A stretch of 64,000 nucleotides of DNA from Flavobacterium cauense R2A-7 (GTDB taxonomy: Bacteria > Bacteroidota > Bacteroidia > Flavobacteriales > Flavobacteriaceae). Below are positions 42,451 through 52,168 of the stretch, piece by piece. The position numbers were made by a program, and so were the translations under genes. Position 1 is the stretch's first letter; each line of letters opens with the position of its first letter. The stretch is taken from NCBI RefSeq assembly GCF_000498475.1, contig NZ_AVBI01000014.1, positions 62,001-126,000 of the forward strand. The letters are read 5' to 3'. The notes beneath the pieces are model-generated. The model had not been told where the DNA came from, made no database searches, and worked only from the letters and a program-made list of their open reading frames with translations.

Positions 42451-43551
42451 TTACAGTAACGAAAGTAGGTAGCCCAAAAGCGAACCGCCCAAAACCACCC
42501 AAACGCTGTTGATTTTTCGGAAGCCAAAAGTGATAATCAGGCTCAAAACAGCAATCAAAACTGTTTTCCATTCGGTTACGGAATCTTTTCCCATCGTAAA
42601 ACAGACCACGATGATTAAGGCGACGGAAGCCACATTCACCGCATCTAAAAAAGAAGCCAAAAGTTTTGAACTCCGCATTTTTCGAACCAATGGATTCAAC
42701 ATCGCCACAAAAACAAACGAAGGCAAAAAGATACCAATAGTAGCAACCAAAACGCCAATCCCGCCATTAATCTGATACCCGATAAAGGTTACCGATGAAA
42801 AAACCGGTCCGGGCGTAAATTGTCCCACCGCAATGGCATCGATTAACGTCTGACGCGGTAAAATGCCGGTTTGCACCAATTCCGAATCGAGAAAAGCGAA
42901 CAAAACGTAACCACTGCCGTATAAGATGCTTCCGATTTTCAAAAAGATGAAAAAGAGTTTGGTGTTGGTCACCGTCAAAAATCCCATCGGGGAAAGGCTT
43001 TTGATTTCGGTTTTGGAATTTTGGAAATAGTGTATTGCTAAAGCTAACAATCCGCATCCGAAAAGGACAATGACTTCATTTACGCCAAAAAATGAAACGA
43101 TCAAAGCAAGTATTCCGATGCCGATTAACAAGTTCGATTTCAGGGAAGATTTCGCCAACGGATATACGGCCGAAAGGATAATCGCAATAATCGCAGGTTT
43201 GATACCGTAAATAAAAGGCTGAATTTCGGGTAAAGTACCGTAGGCTTTGTACAGCCAGGCAAAAAAAAGCGTAATGAACACCGCCGGAAGGATGAAGCAC
43301 AAGCCTGCCACAAGCAATCCTTTCCAGCCGCCTTTTTCTTTTCCGAGGTGAATGGCCAATTCGGTGCTGTTCGGGCCGGGAATCAAATTGGTGGCGCCTA
43401 CTAAATCGAGGAAATGGCTGTCGGACATCCAGTTGTGTTTTCGAACGACTTCATCACGCATCATGGCGATGTGAGCAGCCGGTCCGCCGAAAGCAATCAG
43501 TCCGAGTTTCAGGAACAGTTTTCCGATGGCTGTAAGCGTGCCCTGCTGCAT
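42451..43551 (-). CDS. chrA: Chromate transporter (ChrA/CHR family)
   Basis: A 366-aa membrane protein of two homologous CHR domains. Each carries the family motif: FGGPAAHIAMMRDEVV and LVGATNLIPGPNSTELAIHLG in the first half, and LPRQTLIDAIAVGQFTPGPVFS in the second. About ten hydrophobic segments are seen. CHR proteins export chromate or transport sulfate-like anions. It is 7 nt after the aspartate kinase gene in the same direction, although the functions look unrelated. Confidence 0.9.
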   Translation of the reverse strand: MQQGTLTAIGKLFLKLGLIAFGGPAAHIAMMRDEVVRKHNWMSDSHFLDLVGATNLIPGPNSTELAIHLGKEKGGWKGLLVAGLCFILPAVFITLFFAWLYKAYGTLPEIQPFIYGIKPAIIAIILSAVYPLAKSSLKSNLLIGIGILALIVSFFGVNEVIVLFGCGLLALAIHYFQNSKTEIKSLSPMGFLTVTNTKLFFIFLKIGSILYGSGYVLFAFLDSELVQTGILPRQTLIDAIAVGQFTPGPVFSSVTFIGYQINGGIGVLVATIGIFLPSFVFVAMLNPLVRKMRSSKLLASFLDAVNVASVALIIVVCFTMGKDSVTEWKTVLIAVLSLIITFGFRKINSVWVVLGGSLLGYLLSLL

Positions 43552-43557
43552 ATAGCT

Positions 43558-44811
43558 TTATTCTTTGGTTACAATTTGCATCGTTTCGCGGCTCATTTGT
43601 TTTACCAAAACCGTTTTGTCTTTTTCCACCATTTTGATGGCTTTGTCGGTAAAATGGCGAATCGTGTATAAGGAAACGTTTTCGTTGTAAGTGATTTTGA
43701 ATTTCTTGGCCAAGATTTTATTCAGTTCGTTGAAATTCCCAAATTTGTCTTCAATACACACCGAAAAACTGATGGCCGAATTCTGAATCAGACTCACTTT
43801 GATTTTGTATTTGTGAAACAACGCGAAAATCTCACTGATGTTTTCTTCCATGATAAACGAAAAATCGATGGACGAAAGCGAAAGCAACAATTGGTTTTTC
43901 TTTACGATAAAACACGAGGTTTGCGGTTCCAGATGCGCGCCTTTTGAAATACTCGTTCCAGGCAAAAGCGGATTGATAAACGATTTTACATACAACGGAA
44001 TTTCTTTGCTTTGCAAGGGTTGTAAGGTTTTCGGGTGAATTACCGAGGCGCCGTAAAAGGCTAATTCAATCGCCTCACGATAAGAAATCTGATTCAACAA
44101 CGTGGTGTTTTCGAAATAACGCGGATCGGCATTTAAAACGCCGGGAACGTCTTTCCAGATGGTTACACTTTCCGCATTCAAACAATAAGCGAAAATGGCC
44201 GCGGTGTAATCGGAACCTTCACGTCCTAAAGTTGTAGTGAAGTTGTTTTCATCGGCACCTAAGAATCCCTGAGTGATGTTTAAGACTTTCTTTTTTACGT
44301 TTTTGGAAATGGTTTTCTGTGTGGTTTCCCAATCGACAATTGCATCACGATAGGTGTTGTCGGTTTTGATTAGGTTACGAACGTCCAGCCAGTTGTTTTT
44401 TAGTCCGACATGATTGAAATAATGACTCAGAATCGTAGTGGAAATAATCTCTCCGAAGCTCACGATCTGGTCGTACACGAAATTGTAATTTGGGGATTTG
44501 TTGGAATGTAAGAAGTATTCCAAATCAGTGAAATGCTTGTTTACGGCTGTGAAAACATCGTTTTTTTCGTCGTCAAACAAATCCAGTAAAATTTGGTTGT
44601 GGTACTTTTTTACCTCTTGAATCGAAGCATTCAGTTCATTAGACTTGTCAAAGTAGTTTTTGATTACGACTTCCAAAGCGTTCGTGGTTTTACCCATAGC
44701 CGAAACTACCAGTAAAACATCTTCGTAACCTACTTGCTGCAAAACGCTGTACACGTTTTTGATTCCGTCGGCATCTTTTACCGATGCACCTCCAAATTTG
44801 AAAATTCTCAT
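43558..44811 (-). CDS. lysC: Aspartate kinase
   Basis: A 417-aa monofunctional aspartokinase. The amino-acid-kinase domain (1-270) begins FKFGGASVKDADGI and holds the substrate motif TLGREGSDYTAAIFA and WKDVPGVLNADPR. The C-terminal 130 residues form ACT-type regulatory domains (KIKVSLIQNSAISFSVCIED). It catalyses the first step of the aspartate pathway to Lys, Thr and Met. Length and motifs are complete. It starts an operon with the chromate transporter gene. Confidence 0.92.
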   Translation of the reverse strand: MRIFKFGGASVKDADGIKNVYSVLQQVGYEDVLLVVSAMGKTTNALEVVIKNYFDKSNELNASIQEVKKYHNQILLDLFDDEKNDVFTAVNKHFTDLEYFLHSNKSPNYNFVYDQIVSFGEIISTTILSHYFNHVGLKNNWLDVRNLIKTDNTYRDAIVDWETTQKTISKNVKKKVLNITQGFLGADENNFTTTLGREGSDYTAAIFAYCLNAESVTIWKDVPGVLNADPRYFENTTLLNQISYREAIELAFYGASVIHPKTLQPLQSKEIPLYVKSFINPLLPGTSISKGAHLEPQTSCFIVKKNQLLLSLSSIDFSFIMEENISEIFALFHKYKIKVSLIQNSAISFSVCIEDKFGNFNELNKILAKKFKITYNENVSLYTIRHFTDKAIKMVEKDKTVLVKQMSRETMQIVTKE

Positions 44812-44880
44812 GTTGTTTACTATTCCAATTCCGAAATCAGTATTAACTCGAAATCAGCGATTTATTAGTTGTTGATATAG

Positions 44881-45354
44881 TTAGTTATTGTTTAAAAAAG
44901 TGATGATGCCGTCTTCGGTCATCTGAACCACTCTCCAGTCGTCTAAAACCTTGGCGCCTGATTTTTCATAGAAATCGATGGCATTTTGGTTCCAGTCCAA
45001 TACATTCCATTCGATGCGTCGCACCCCGTCGGCTTGGCCCTGTTTCATTATTTCGGTGTACAAAGCCAACCCTAATCCGGTACCGCGCATTTTTTCTTTT
45101 ACGATTAAATCTTCCAGATGAATGGTTTTGCCTTTCCAGGTCGAATAACGGTAATAGTATAGTGCCATACCTACAATTTGGTTGTCGGTTTCAGCGATGA
45201 ACGTATGAAATAACGGGTTGTCACCAAAACCATCGCGTTCCAAATCGGCAACGGTTACAACAACGGCATCCGGTTCTTTTTCAAAAATGGCCAGTTCCCG
45301 AATCAAATCGAGTACGGCGGGCATGTCTTCTATAGTTCCTTTTCTGATGATCAT
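44881..45354 (-). CDS. GNAT-family N-acetyltransferase
   Basis: A 157-aa GNAT domain: acceptor side at the N-terminus (IRKGTIEDMPAVLDLIRELA), acetyl-CoA motif A LEDLIVKEKMRGTGLGLAL and motif B WNQNAIDFYEKSGAKVL. The pattern is close to spermidine/thialysine-type acetyltransferases (SSAT-like), but the substrate cannot be set from sequence alone. It lies 5 nt after the M48 protease gene, same strand. Confidence 0.88.
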   Translation of the reverse strand: MIIRKGTIEDMPAVLDLIRELAIFEKEPDAVVVTVADLERDGFGDNPLFHTFIAETDNQIVGMALYYYRYSTWKGKTIHLEDLIVKEKMRGTGLGLALYTEIMKQGQADGVRRIEWNVLDWNQNAIDFYEKSGAKVLDDWRVVQMTEDGIITFLNNN

Positions 45355-45359
45355 GCGAA

Positions 45360-46202
45360 TTATTTTTTCTTTTTCTTAGTCGTTTTCTTAGCGGTTGCCG
45401 GTTTCGCAGTTTGTTTTACATACGGTTTGTATAAACCGTCTTTTTCCGCTCTTGCCTTGGCTTCCGCAGCTCTTTCTTTAGAGTCGGGGTGGGAACTCAA
45501 CATTCTTTCGAAGAACGAAGCTTCTTTTCCTTCGCTCAATTTGGCTAAAATATTAAAAGCAGATTCCACCGCGTTCACATTGTAACCATGACGTTTCATG
45601 AAATCATACGAATACATATCGGCTTCCGATTCTTGTTTACGGCTGTGTTTACTGTCAATCATTGCGTTTCCGATTTTACCCAACTGGCTGTCGGTAACTG
45701 CAGCTACCTTATCAGATTGTGAAGCCGCAGCATCAAGCAACGCTTCTTTTTTGTAGGCTGCTTTAACCGCATCACGACTGTCGTGGTTGGCCACGTGTCC
45801 GATTTCATGACCGATTACGGCCAGCAATTCGTTGTCGTCCATGATGTCCATTAATCCGGAATAAACGCGTACACTTCCATCGGCAGTAGCGAAAGCATTC
45901 ACTTCTTTTAGTTTGTATACTTTAAAGTTTAAAGTCATGCCGTTTTCGGCAGCGTGTTTTCCAAAAACTTTTTTCAATCGGATGGTGTACGGATCTTTGT
46001 CATCGGCCACCGGATTTTCCTTGTCCATTTTTATAACCGCGTCTTTGGATAAGGCCGCGGCATCCGCATCACTGAACGTAAATCCTGTTACCCCTTTCTG
46101 AACGGCTCCCAAAGCTTTTTCCCCAAGATTAATTTGTGCGTTGGCTTGAGTCATTCCCATTACTAAGGAAGCAAGTGCTATAAATAAGGTCTTTTTTTTC
46201 AT
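45360..46202 (-). CDS. M48-family metalloprotease, secreted
   Basis: A 280-aa protein with a signal peptide (ending ANAQ) and an M48 peptidase domain. The zinc motif is VIGHEIGHVANHD, and the third ligand Glu is in SRKQESEADMYSYDFM. It resembles the BepA/LoiP group of periplasmic proteases that act in outer-membrane protein quality control. The end is Lys-rich (KKTTKKKKK). It precedes the GNAT gene by 5 nt. Confidence 0.9.
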   Translation of the reverse strand: MKKKTLFIALASLVMGMTQANAQINLGEKALGAVQKGVTGFTFSDADAAALSKDAVIKMDKENPVADDKDPYTIRLKKVFGKHAAENGMTLNFKVYKLKEVNAFATADGSVRVYSGLMDIMDDNELLAVIGHEIGHVANHDSRDAVKAAYKKEALLDAAASQSDKVAAVTDSQLGKIGNAMIDSKHSRKQESEADMYSYDFMKRHGYNVNAVESAFNILAKLSEGKEASFFERMLSSHPDSKERAAEAKARAEKDGLYKPYVKQTAKPATAKKTTKKKKK

Positions 46203-46426
46203 TTGTGAGATTTTATTATTTTTAATGTGCTTATTTGCAATTTATGTGCCAAAATAGCTGCTTTTACGGTTGCGTTTTGGTGTACTGATTTCAGTTTTCT
46301 GAATTTTGATTCAAATATAAAATAACTTTACGGTAGATTTTTTTCGAAAACGATTTTCTTTACCAGATTTAGTGAAAATCAAAAATTATAAACAATATTT
46401 GCATACGGAAACGCAACACAACAATC

Positions 46427-47434
46427 ATGAAAGAACGCAATAAAACGTTAGGTGAATACATCATCGAAAAACAGGAAGAATTTAAATATTCTTCAGGAGA
46501 ATTATCCCGAATTATCAATGCCATTCGTTTGGCAGCGAAAGTTGTAAATTACAAAGTAAATAAAGCGGGTTTGGTGGATATTGTGGGTGCTGCAGGCGAA
46601 CAGAATATTCAGGGTGAAGATCAGCAGAAATTGGATGTTTACGCGAATGAGGTTTTTATTCAGACGTTGATTAACCGTGAAATCGTTTGCGGAATTGCTT
46701 CGGAAGAAAACGATGATTTTATAACGGTTCACGGAAAAGCAGGGGATGACAATAACAAATATGTGGTATTGATGGATCCGTTGGACGGTTCTTCCAATAT
46801 TGACGTAAATGTTTCGGTAGGTACTATTTTTTCGGTTTACCGAAGAGTAACGCCAGTGGGAACACCGGTAACGCTGGAAGATTTTTTACAACCGGGCGAC
46901 CAACAGGTGGCAGCAGGATATGTGATTTACGGAACATCAACCATGCTGGTGTACACCACTGGTCATGGGGTTAACGGATTTACACTGAATCCGGCCATCG
47001 GAACTTTTTATTTGTCGCACCCGAACATGCAATACAGTGCGGATGGTAAAATTTATTCGGTGAACGAAGGAAACTACATTCATTTTCCGCAAGGCGTGAA
47101 AGATTATATTAAATATTGTCAGATGGAAGAAGGCGACCGACCGTATACTTCGCGTTACATTGGTAGTTTGGTTTCCGATTTCCACCGTAACATGATTAAA
47201 GGCGGCGTGTATATTTATCCGACAAGTTCCAAAGCGCCCAACGGAAAATTGCGTTTGTTGTACGAATGCAATCCAATGGCGTTCATCGCAGAACAGGCCG
47301 GAGGAAAAGCTTCAGACGGTTACGGAAGAATCATGGAAATTAAACCGACAGAATTGCACCAACGTGTGCCGTTTTTCTGCGGAAGCAAAAACATGGTGGC
47401 AAAAGCCGAAGAATTTATGGCAAAATATAAATAA
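46427..47434 (+). CDS. fbp: Class I fructose-1,6-bisphosphatase
   Basis: A 335-aa protein, full length. It has the metal- and substrate-binding motif [22 protein letters not shown] and the C-terminal [29 protein letters not shown]. It dephosphorylates fructose 1,6-bisphosphate in gluconeogenesis. It is a single-gene unit divergent from the M48 gene with 224 bp between, and ends at a strong palindromic terminator. Confidence 0.96.
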   Translation: MKERNKTLGEYIIEKQEEFKYSSGELSRIINAIRLAAKVVNYKVNKAGLVDIVGAAGEQNIQGEDQQKLDVYANEVFIQTLINREIVCGIASEENDDFITVHGKAGDDNNKYVVLMDPLDGSSNIDVNVSVGTIFSVYRRVTPVGTPVTLEDFLQPGDQQVAAGYVIYGTSTMLVYTTGHGVNGFTLNPAIGTFYLSHPNMQYSADGKIYSVNEGNYIHFPQGVKDYIKYCQMEEGDRPYTSRYIGSLVSDFHRNMIKGGVYIYPTSSKAPNGKLRLLYECNPMAFIAEQAGGKASDGYGRIMEIKPTELHQRVPFFCGSKNMVAKAEEFMAKYK

Positions 47435-47470
47435 AGTTGCTGAGTTATAAAGTAGTAAATTTTGCGAATA

Positions 47471-47506
47471 AAAAGGCGTAAAAAACCATGGTTTTTTACG
47501 CCTTTT
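47471..47506. terminator. 36-bp perfect palindromic terminator after fbp
   Basis: The 36 bases are a perfect inverted repeat (18 bp per arm) with A/T runs at both ends, able to terminate transcription from fbp and from the convergent TerB-like gene. Confidence 0.85.
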
Positions 47507-47525
47507 TTATTTTATTTTATTTTTG

Positions 47526-47554
47526 CACTCAGCCACTCAGCCACTCAGCCACTC
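47526..47554. repeat. 8-bp tandem repeat next to the TerB-like stop
   Basis: CACTCAGC is repeated 3.6 times without error and ends on the first base of the minus-strand stop codon of the TerB-like gene. Such short tandem arrays can vary in copy number by slippage. Confidence 0.8.
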
Positions 47555-47985
47555 TATTTATTCATATGCTGCATTTCATAAATAAACGTATCCAAATCCA
47601 CATGCAGAATTAAAAGCGATAAGGCTTTTTCCACAATCAGACTCACGTTGCCCGGGGTGAAACCCAGCGCTAACGCGAACTTTGTGAGAATCTCTTTTTG
47701 TCTTGGACCTAAAACATTGTCGGCATAGACCATTCTGGATAAATCATACAACCGTTCCAGTCGCTGAAGATAAAGTGATGGCGCGTTGATGGGATATTTC
47801 ATTGGGTTTTCGAGAATTTCTTCATACTCTTCCTGAGAAATCTCCAGTTTAACAGCAAGTTTATCGAGAAAAGTTTTCTCTTCAATGCTTAAATCACCAT
47901 CGGCTATTGCCACTCTTACAATTGCCGAAAAATGCCCTTTGTTGCGACTTTTGAATTCGCTGTCGAATAAATCTGAAAATGACAT
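47554..47985 (-). CDS. TerB-family (tellurite-resistance-like) protein
   Basis: A 143-aa helical protein with the TerB/DjlA-N pattern: FSAIVRVAIADGDLSIEEKT with Asp/Glu metal-ligand positions, then KLEISQEEYEEIL. TerB domains bind divalent metal at the membrane-associated tellurite or stress response complex. It is a single gene here, with no other ter genes around, so a general stress role is likely. Confidence 0.82.
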   Translation of the reverse strand: MSFSDLFDSEFKSRNKGHFSAIVRVAIADGDLSIEEKTFLDKLAVKLEISQEEYEEILENPMKYPINAPSLYLQRLERLYDLSRMVYADNVLGPRQKEILTKFALALGFTPGNVSLIVEKALSLLILHVDLDTFIYEMQHMNK

Positions 47986-48089
47986 AGCTGTATGTTTTAG
48001 TGAAACTCAAATTTACGAATTTTCTGTTGCTTTCAGATTAAATTGATAAGCTTTTCTTAACGGAAGAAAGCAATTATCAAAATAAATTG

Positions 48090-48097
48090 TAAGTTTG
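48090..48097 (+). promoter_or_regulatory. -7 element before the HupE/UreJ gene
   Basis: TAAGTTTG fits TAnnTTTG, 26 bp upstream of ATG 48124. A matching -33 TTTG is not clear, so confidence is low. Confidence 0.35.
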
Positions 48098-48123
48098 AAT
48101 ACCCAATCTTTAAACTGTTTAAA

Positions 48124-48717
48124 ATGTCGGAATTTCTAACGTATTTCAATATTGGTCTGCATCATGTGTTGGACATTAATGCCTATGACCATGTGTTGTT
48201 TCTGATTGCTTTGGTTACGCCTTATGCTTTTAAGGACTGGAAAAGGGTATTTATATTGGTTTCTTTATTTACCATCGGTCATACATTGGCTTTGATTCTT
48301 TCGGTTTACGGAGTGGTGTATATCAAACCGGGTCTGGTCGAATTCCTGATACCCATTACGATTTTAATCACCGCATTTTTTCATTTGTTTACAGCAGGGA
48401 AGTCTGGAAAACAGGAGAGTATTACTTTTGTGGCCTTGGTTACGGTGTTCTTCGGAATCATTCATGGTTTGGGTTTTTCCAATTATTTCAAAACCATTTT
48501 GCCGGGAAGTGCTTCGGATAAATTGATACCGTTGCTGGAGTTTGCCGTTGGCATTGAAGTGGCGCAAATCATAATTGTATTGACCGTTCTGATCCTTTCT
48601 TATATCGTACAAACGTTTTTCAGGTTTTCAAAACGCGATTGGTCTTTGGTGATTTCGGCCTTTGTAATTGGTGTGGTGTTGCCCATGATTATTAATAGTG
48701 AGATTTGGAACCGATGA
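48124..48717 (+). CDS. HupE/UreJ-family membrane protein
   Basis: A 197-aa membrane protein with six to seven hydrophobic segments. The family pattern is seen in the first half (HHVLDINAYDHVLFLIALV, FTIGHTLALILSVYG) and in FGIIHGLGFSNYF with its paired His. HupE and UreJ are nickel/cobalt permease-like proteins linked with hydrogenase or urease; neither is nearby, so the metal is uncertain. It overlaps the next gene by ATGA. Confidence 0.85.
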   Translation: MSEFLTYFNIGLHHVLDINAYDHVLFLIALVTPYAFKDWKRVFILVSLFTIGHTLALILSVYGVVYIKPGLVEFLIPITILITAFFHLFTAGKSGKQESITFVALVTVFFGIIHGLGFSNYFKTILPGSASDKLIPLLEFAVGIEVAQIIIVLTVLILSYIVQTFFRFSKRDWSLVISAFVIGVVLPMIINSEIWNR

Positions 48718-49370
48718 AAAAATACCTGATAATACTATGTTTTTTACTTTCTGCGATGGGATTCAGCCAGTCAAAAGCGGAGTGTTTTTGTCCGAAATCG
48801 GAGGTGACATCTTTTCAGAAATCGGATACTATTTTTTCATTTTCAAATAACAGGCAAATCGCTCTTTGTGGTTATAAAGAAATTATCGATGATAAAAGCT
48901 ATTATTCCGAGTTCGTAATTTCGGAATGCGGAAGCGATAAAATCATTGAATTCTGGGGGGCTACTGCTACATGTCTTACCCGATTTTCAAATGATAAATT
49001 AAATATCGAAACATTACTCCCATTGCCGCTGGGAAATGATTATGAATACAGGGATTTTGTTTGGTCTACCGAGACTTTTTATTATTCTGGTGCCAAGCTC
49101 CAACGTATTTTTCAAATCAATAAAGGAATAAAAAAGTATACTCAAAATCAGATTCAACAGGTTTTGAAAGCATTTGAAAAAGCAGATGCTAAATTGAATG
49201 ATGAGACAATGGTGTTGTGCAATAAGTTGTTTGTTGCCGCCATTTCCAATAGTGAGAAAGCCAGAAAATACTTTTTGGATTTTGAAACCAAATTCGGGAC
49301 ACTGGACGGCGCTTTCGCAGAAGAATACAAGGATCTGAAAGCAAAACTGGCGCTTTGGAATAAAAGATAA
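48714..49370 (+). CDS. Secreted protein of unknown function
   Basis: A 218-aa protein from ATG 48714, overlapping the HupE/UreJ stop as ATGA; this start gives a clean signal peptide (MKKYLIILCFLLSAMGFSQ). The mature part has an early Cys pair (AECFCPKSEV) and a helical C-terminus (NSEKARKYFLDFETKFG). I recognise no family. Coupling to the permease suggests a periplasmic partner role, but this is only inferred. Confidence 0.65.
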   Translation: MKKYLIILCFLLSAMGFSQSKAECFCPKSEVTSFQKSDTIFSFSNNRQIALCGYKEIIDDKSYYSEFVISECGSDKIIEFWGATATCLTRFSNDKLNIETLLPLPLGNDYEYRDFVWSTETFYYSGAKLQRIFQINKGIKKYTQNQIQQVLKAFEKADAKLNDETMVLCNKLFVAAISNSEKARKYFLDFETKFGTLDGAFAEEYKDLKAKLALWNKR

Positions 49371-49412
49371 AGATAAAAGCACAATGTTTTAAAGCATCGT
49401 GTGTGTTAAGAT

Positions 49413-49841
49413 ATGAAAGAAAAGAAAAAAGAAAAATACGATAAAGCCTATTTACGAATCGCGAAAGAATGGGGACAGTTGTCCTATTGCCAGCGTAAAA
49501 AAGTCGGCGCGATTATTGTGAAAGACAGAATGATTATTTCCGACGGTTACAACGGCACACCAACCGGTTTTGAAAACTGTTGTGAAGATCAGGAAGGATT
49601 GACAAAATGGTATGTGCTGCATGCCGAAGCCAATGCGATTTCAAAAGTGGCCCGTTCCACCCAATCGTGTGAAGGAGCAACATTGTATATTACGTTGTCG
49701 CCCTGTAAGGAATGCAGCAAACTGATTCACCAGTCGGGTGTGAAACGTGTGGTGTATCATGAAGGTTATAAGGACGATTCCGGATTAGAATTCTTAAGAA
49801 AAGCGGGTGTTGAGGTTGATATTATTACCGAATTGGAATAA
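49413..49841 (+). CDS. dCMP deaminase (ComEB-like)
   Basis: A 142-aa zinc deaminase: HAEANAIS supplies the zinc His and catalytic Glu, and SPCKECSKLI the two zinc Cys. It also has the conserved start YLRIAKEWGQLSYCQRKKVG. It deaminates dCMP to dUMP for dTTP synthesis. A Shine-Dalgarno-independent A-rich leader precedes it, and the S41 protease gene starts 5 nt later. With nrdBA and dgt in the same window it is part of a dNTP-metabolism set. Confidence 0.92.
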   Translation: MKEKKKEKYDKAYLRIAKEWGQLSYCQRKKVGAIIVKDRMIISDGYNGTPTGFENCCEDQEGLTKWYVLHAEANAISKVARSTQSCEGATLYITLSPCKECSKLIHQSGVKRVVYHEGYKDDSGLEFLRKAGVEVDIITELE

Positions 49842-49846
49842 AAACG

Positions 49847-51421
49847 ATGCGAATTAAAAAACTATACTTACCGATTATTTTAGCAACGGCTTTAGCGGTG
49901 GGCGTACTGATTGGCGGTTACCTGAATTTTTCAGGACCGGGAAGAAATTTTACGGCCAATGCGAACCGAAGCAAGCTCAACAAGCTTATGGAATTAATCG
50001 AAAGTGAGTATGTTGATGATGTGAATACCGATTCGATAGTCGATTTGACCGTGAACGGCATTCTGGAAAAACTGGATCCGCATTCGGTATACATTGCTAA
50101 AAATGAAATGGAGCAGGTGACGCAAAGCATGAAAGGTGATTTTGTGGGCATCGGTGTTAATTTTTACATGTACAACGATTCGGTGGCGATTATCAAACCT
50201 ATTGAAAACGGTCCGTCGGAAGCAGCAGGATTGAAAGCCGGCGATCGTATTTTATATGCCGGTACTTCGAAACTTTTCGGAAGGAAACTGCCTTCGGACA
50301 GCTTGTTTTCCAAGCTAAAAGGGGAAGAAGGTTCCAAAGTAAATCTGACCATTTACCGTAAATCGGAACAAAAAAAATTCAAAGTCACCATTACCCGTGG
50401 CGTAGTACCCATAAAGAGTGTGGATATTGCCATTATGCTGAATAATAAAACGGGCTATATCAAAATCAATCGGTTTGCCGAAACTACCTACAAGGAATTT
50501 CACAACGGTTTGTTGGAGCTGAAAAAACTGGGCGCTACCGAATTAATTGTCGATTTAAGAGACAACGGCGGCGGTTATATGGAAATGGCGGCGGATATTG
50601 CCGATGAATTCCTGAAAGACAACGAATTGATAGTTAAAACCAAAAACAAAAAAGGGAACATCGATAAAACGTTGGCTACCGAAGAGGGGAATTTTGAAAA
50701 CGGGAAACTCTATATTCTAATCAATGAAAATTCCGCTTCAGCAAGTGAAATTCTGGCGGGAGCCATTCAGGATAACGACAGGGGAACTATTGTCGGACGT
50801 CGTTCTTTCGGAAAAGGACTGGTGCAGAAAGAAATGCCTTTGGGTGATGGTTCAGCGGTTCGATTGACCGTTGCGCGCTATTATACGCCTTCCGGTCGTT
50901 CCATTCAAAAGCCTTACAATCACGGAACAGACGAGTATTTCAGTGATTTCGAAAAACGTTTTGTGAGCGGTGAACTTTTTGCGGCCGACAGTATTAAGGT
51001 GGCTGATAGTTTGAAATTCAAAACCAAAAAAGGAAGAATCGTTTATGGCGGCGGCGGAATTATTCCGGATATTTTCGTACCGATTGAAGGCAGTCACGGC
51101 GATGAAGCATTAGGGATGCTGATGCAATCCGGACTGATGAGCTATTTTGTGTTTGAACAATTGGACAAAGACCGAAAAGCGTTTCAAGGGCTTACTTTTC
51201 CGCAAATGGTTGCAAAACTAAATGCGACCGATGCGTACTTCAATAATTTTAAAAGCTATATTGCTAAAAGCGGACTGATTTTTAATCTGGAGGCTCAAAA
51301 ACCTGTAGTGAAACGCTATATCGCTGCCGAATTCGCACGTCAGTTGTTTGATGAGAATAAGTATTTTCAGATTGTGCTCAAAGAAGACGCGATGGTCAAA
51401 GCGGTTCTTGGTAGAAAGTAA
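49847..51421 (+). CDS. S41-family C-terminal processing protease (CtpA-like)
   Basis: A 524-aa exported protease with an N-terminal signal anchor (residues 7-28), a PDZ domain (about 95-170, GDFVGIGVNFYMYND then AAGLKAGDRILY) and the S41 catalytic core. The Ser-Lys dyad lies in NENSASASEILAGAIQD and GRRSFGKGLVQ. The C-terminal 100 residues are extra relative to short Ctp enzymes. It cleaves periplasmic proteins at their C-termini. It follows the dCMP deaminase gene directly, a pairing common in flavobacteria. Confidence 0.93.
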   Translation: MRIKKLYLPIILATALAVGVLIGGYLNFSGPGRNFTANANRSKLNKLMELIESEYVDDVNTDSIVDLTVNGILEKLDPHSVYIAKNEMEQVTQSMKGDFVGIGVNFYMYNDSVAIIKPIENGPSEAAGLKAGDRILYAGTSKLFGRKLPSDSLFSKLKGEEGSKVNLTIYRKSEQKKFKVTITRGVVPIKSVDIAIMLNNKTGYIKINRFAETTYKEFHNGLLELKKLGATELIVDLRDNGGGYMEMAADIADEFLKDNELIVKTKNKKGNIDKTLATEEGNFENGKLYILINENSASASEILAGAIQDNDRGTIVGRRSFGKGLVQKEMPLGDGSAVRLTVARYYTPSGRSIQKPYNHGTDEYFSDFEKRFVSGELFAADSIKVADSLKFKTKKGRIVYGGGGIIPDIFVPIEGSHGDEALGMLMQSGLMSYFVFEQLDKDRKAFQGLTFPQMVAKLNATDAYFNNFKSYIAKSGLIFNLEAQKPVVKRYIAAEFARQLFDENKYFQIVLKEDAMVKAVLGRK

Positions 51422-51466
51422 AAAGGAATAAGTAAAATTCTGCAGACTGCTACTGATGACTGCCTA

Positions 51467-52075
51467 CTATTTTCTGATGCTGTCGTGACTATGGGTTTCC
51501 ATTCCGTCATTCCACAAAACCAAAATGTCGGTTGCAACGGCTGCGCCACTTCCGGCGGCAATGGAAAGCTGACTTCTGTGCCCGGCAAGGGTTCCGCAAA
51601 CATAAATGCCTTCGGCAACTTTATGATCGTTGTTTTTAAGCTGAATGCGGTTTTTCTCAGCGATTGATTTTTTATGGGGTTCGATATACTGTGTCAGTCC
51701 TTCAATGGCAAACAAATTGGAAGCGCCAATGGCAACCACGATGATTTTTGAAGCGTACGTATTTTTATTTGTGGTAATGGTGAAGTTTCCGGCTGTACCG
51801 GTTACGGAAATGACTTTCTCGTTTGCAAGCTGTTCAATATGAGGGTAAGCGTCGGCTAAATGTTGGGTGCTTTCGGTTAGGATTTCCGAGCCCAGTTTTC
51901 CGTTGGAAATGCCGTAAGCGTTGTGAAATACCGCATCCTGAAGCGAAGAAGCTTTTTGATGGGTGATGATCCCGATTTTTTTATCGACAGCAAAAGCTTT
52001 TTTATGGGCAGATCCCAAAATTAAGGCACAGGAAACTCCCGAAACACCGCCGCCAATAATCAGTACGTCAAACAT
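51467..52075 (-). CDS. Small FAD-dependent oxidoreductase, thioredoxin-reductase-like
   Basis: A 202-aa protein, shorter than thioredoxin reductase (about 310). It has the FAD motif DVLIIGGGVSGVSCALILG, the ATG-like motif IIVVAIGAS and the C-terminal GIYVCGTLAGHRSQLSIAAGSGAAVA. The NADPH domain and the redox CxxC are absent. It could accept electrons from a partner or act as a small flavoprotein. Convergent with the S41 protease gene, 45 bp apart. Confidence 0.75.
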   Translation of the reverse strand: MFDVLIIGGGVSGVSCALILGSAHKKAFAVDKKIGIITHQKASSLQDAVFHNAYGISNGKLGSEILTESTQHLADAYPHIEQLANEKVISVTGTAGNFTITTNKNTYASKIIVVAIGASNLFAIEGLTQYIEPHKKSIAEKNRIQLKNNDHKVAEGIYVCGTLAGHRSQLSIAAGSGAAVATDILVLWNDGMETHSHDSIRK

Positions 52076-52168
52076 GGTTGTTTTTTGGAATTTACGATTT
52101 CTAAAGAATGAATCCTTCTTGGGATTTATAAAGATGCTTTCTGCAAACTGATTACTCCCGTCTGCGGA

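Noticed and set aside
47471..47506. 36-bp palindrome as a mobile-element end or operator
   Set aside because: It lies between convergent genes, has A/T flanks, and no repeat copies are seen; a bidirectional terminator explains it.
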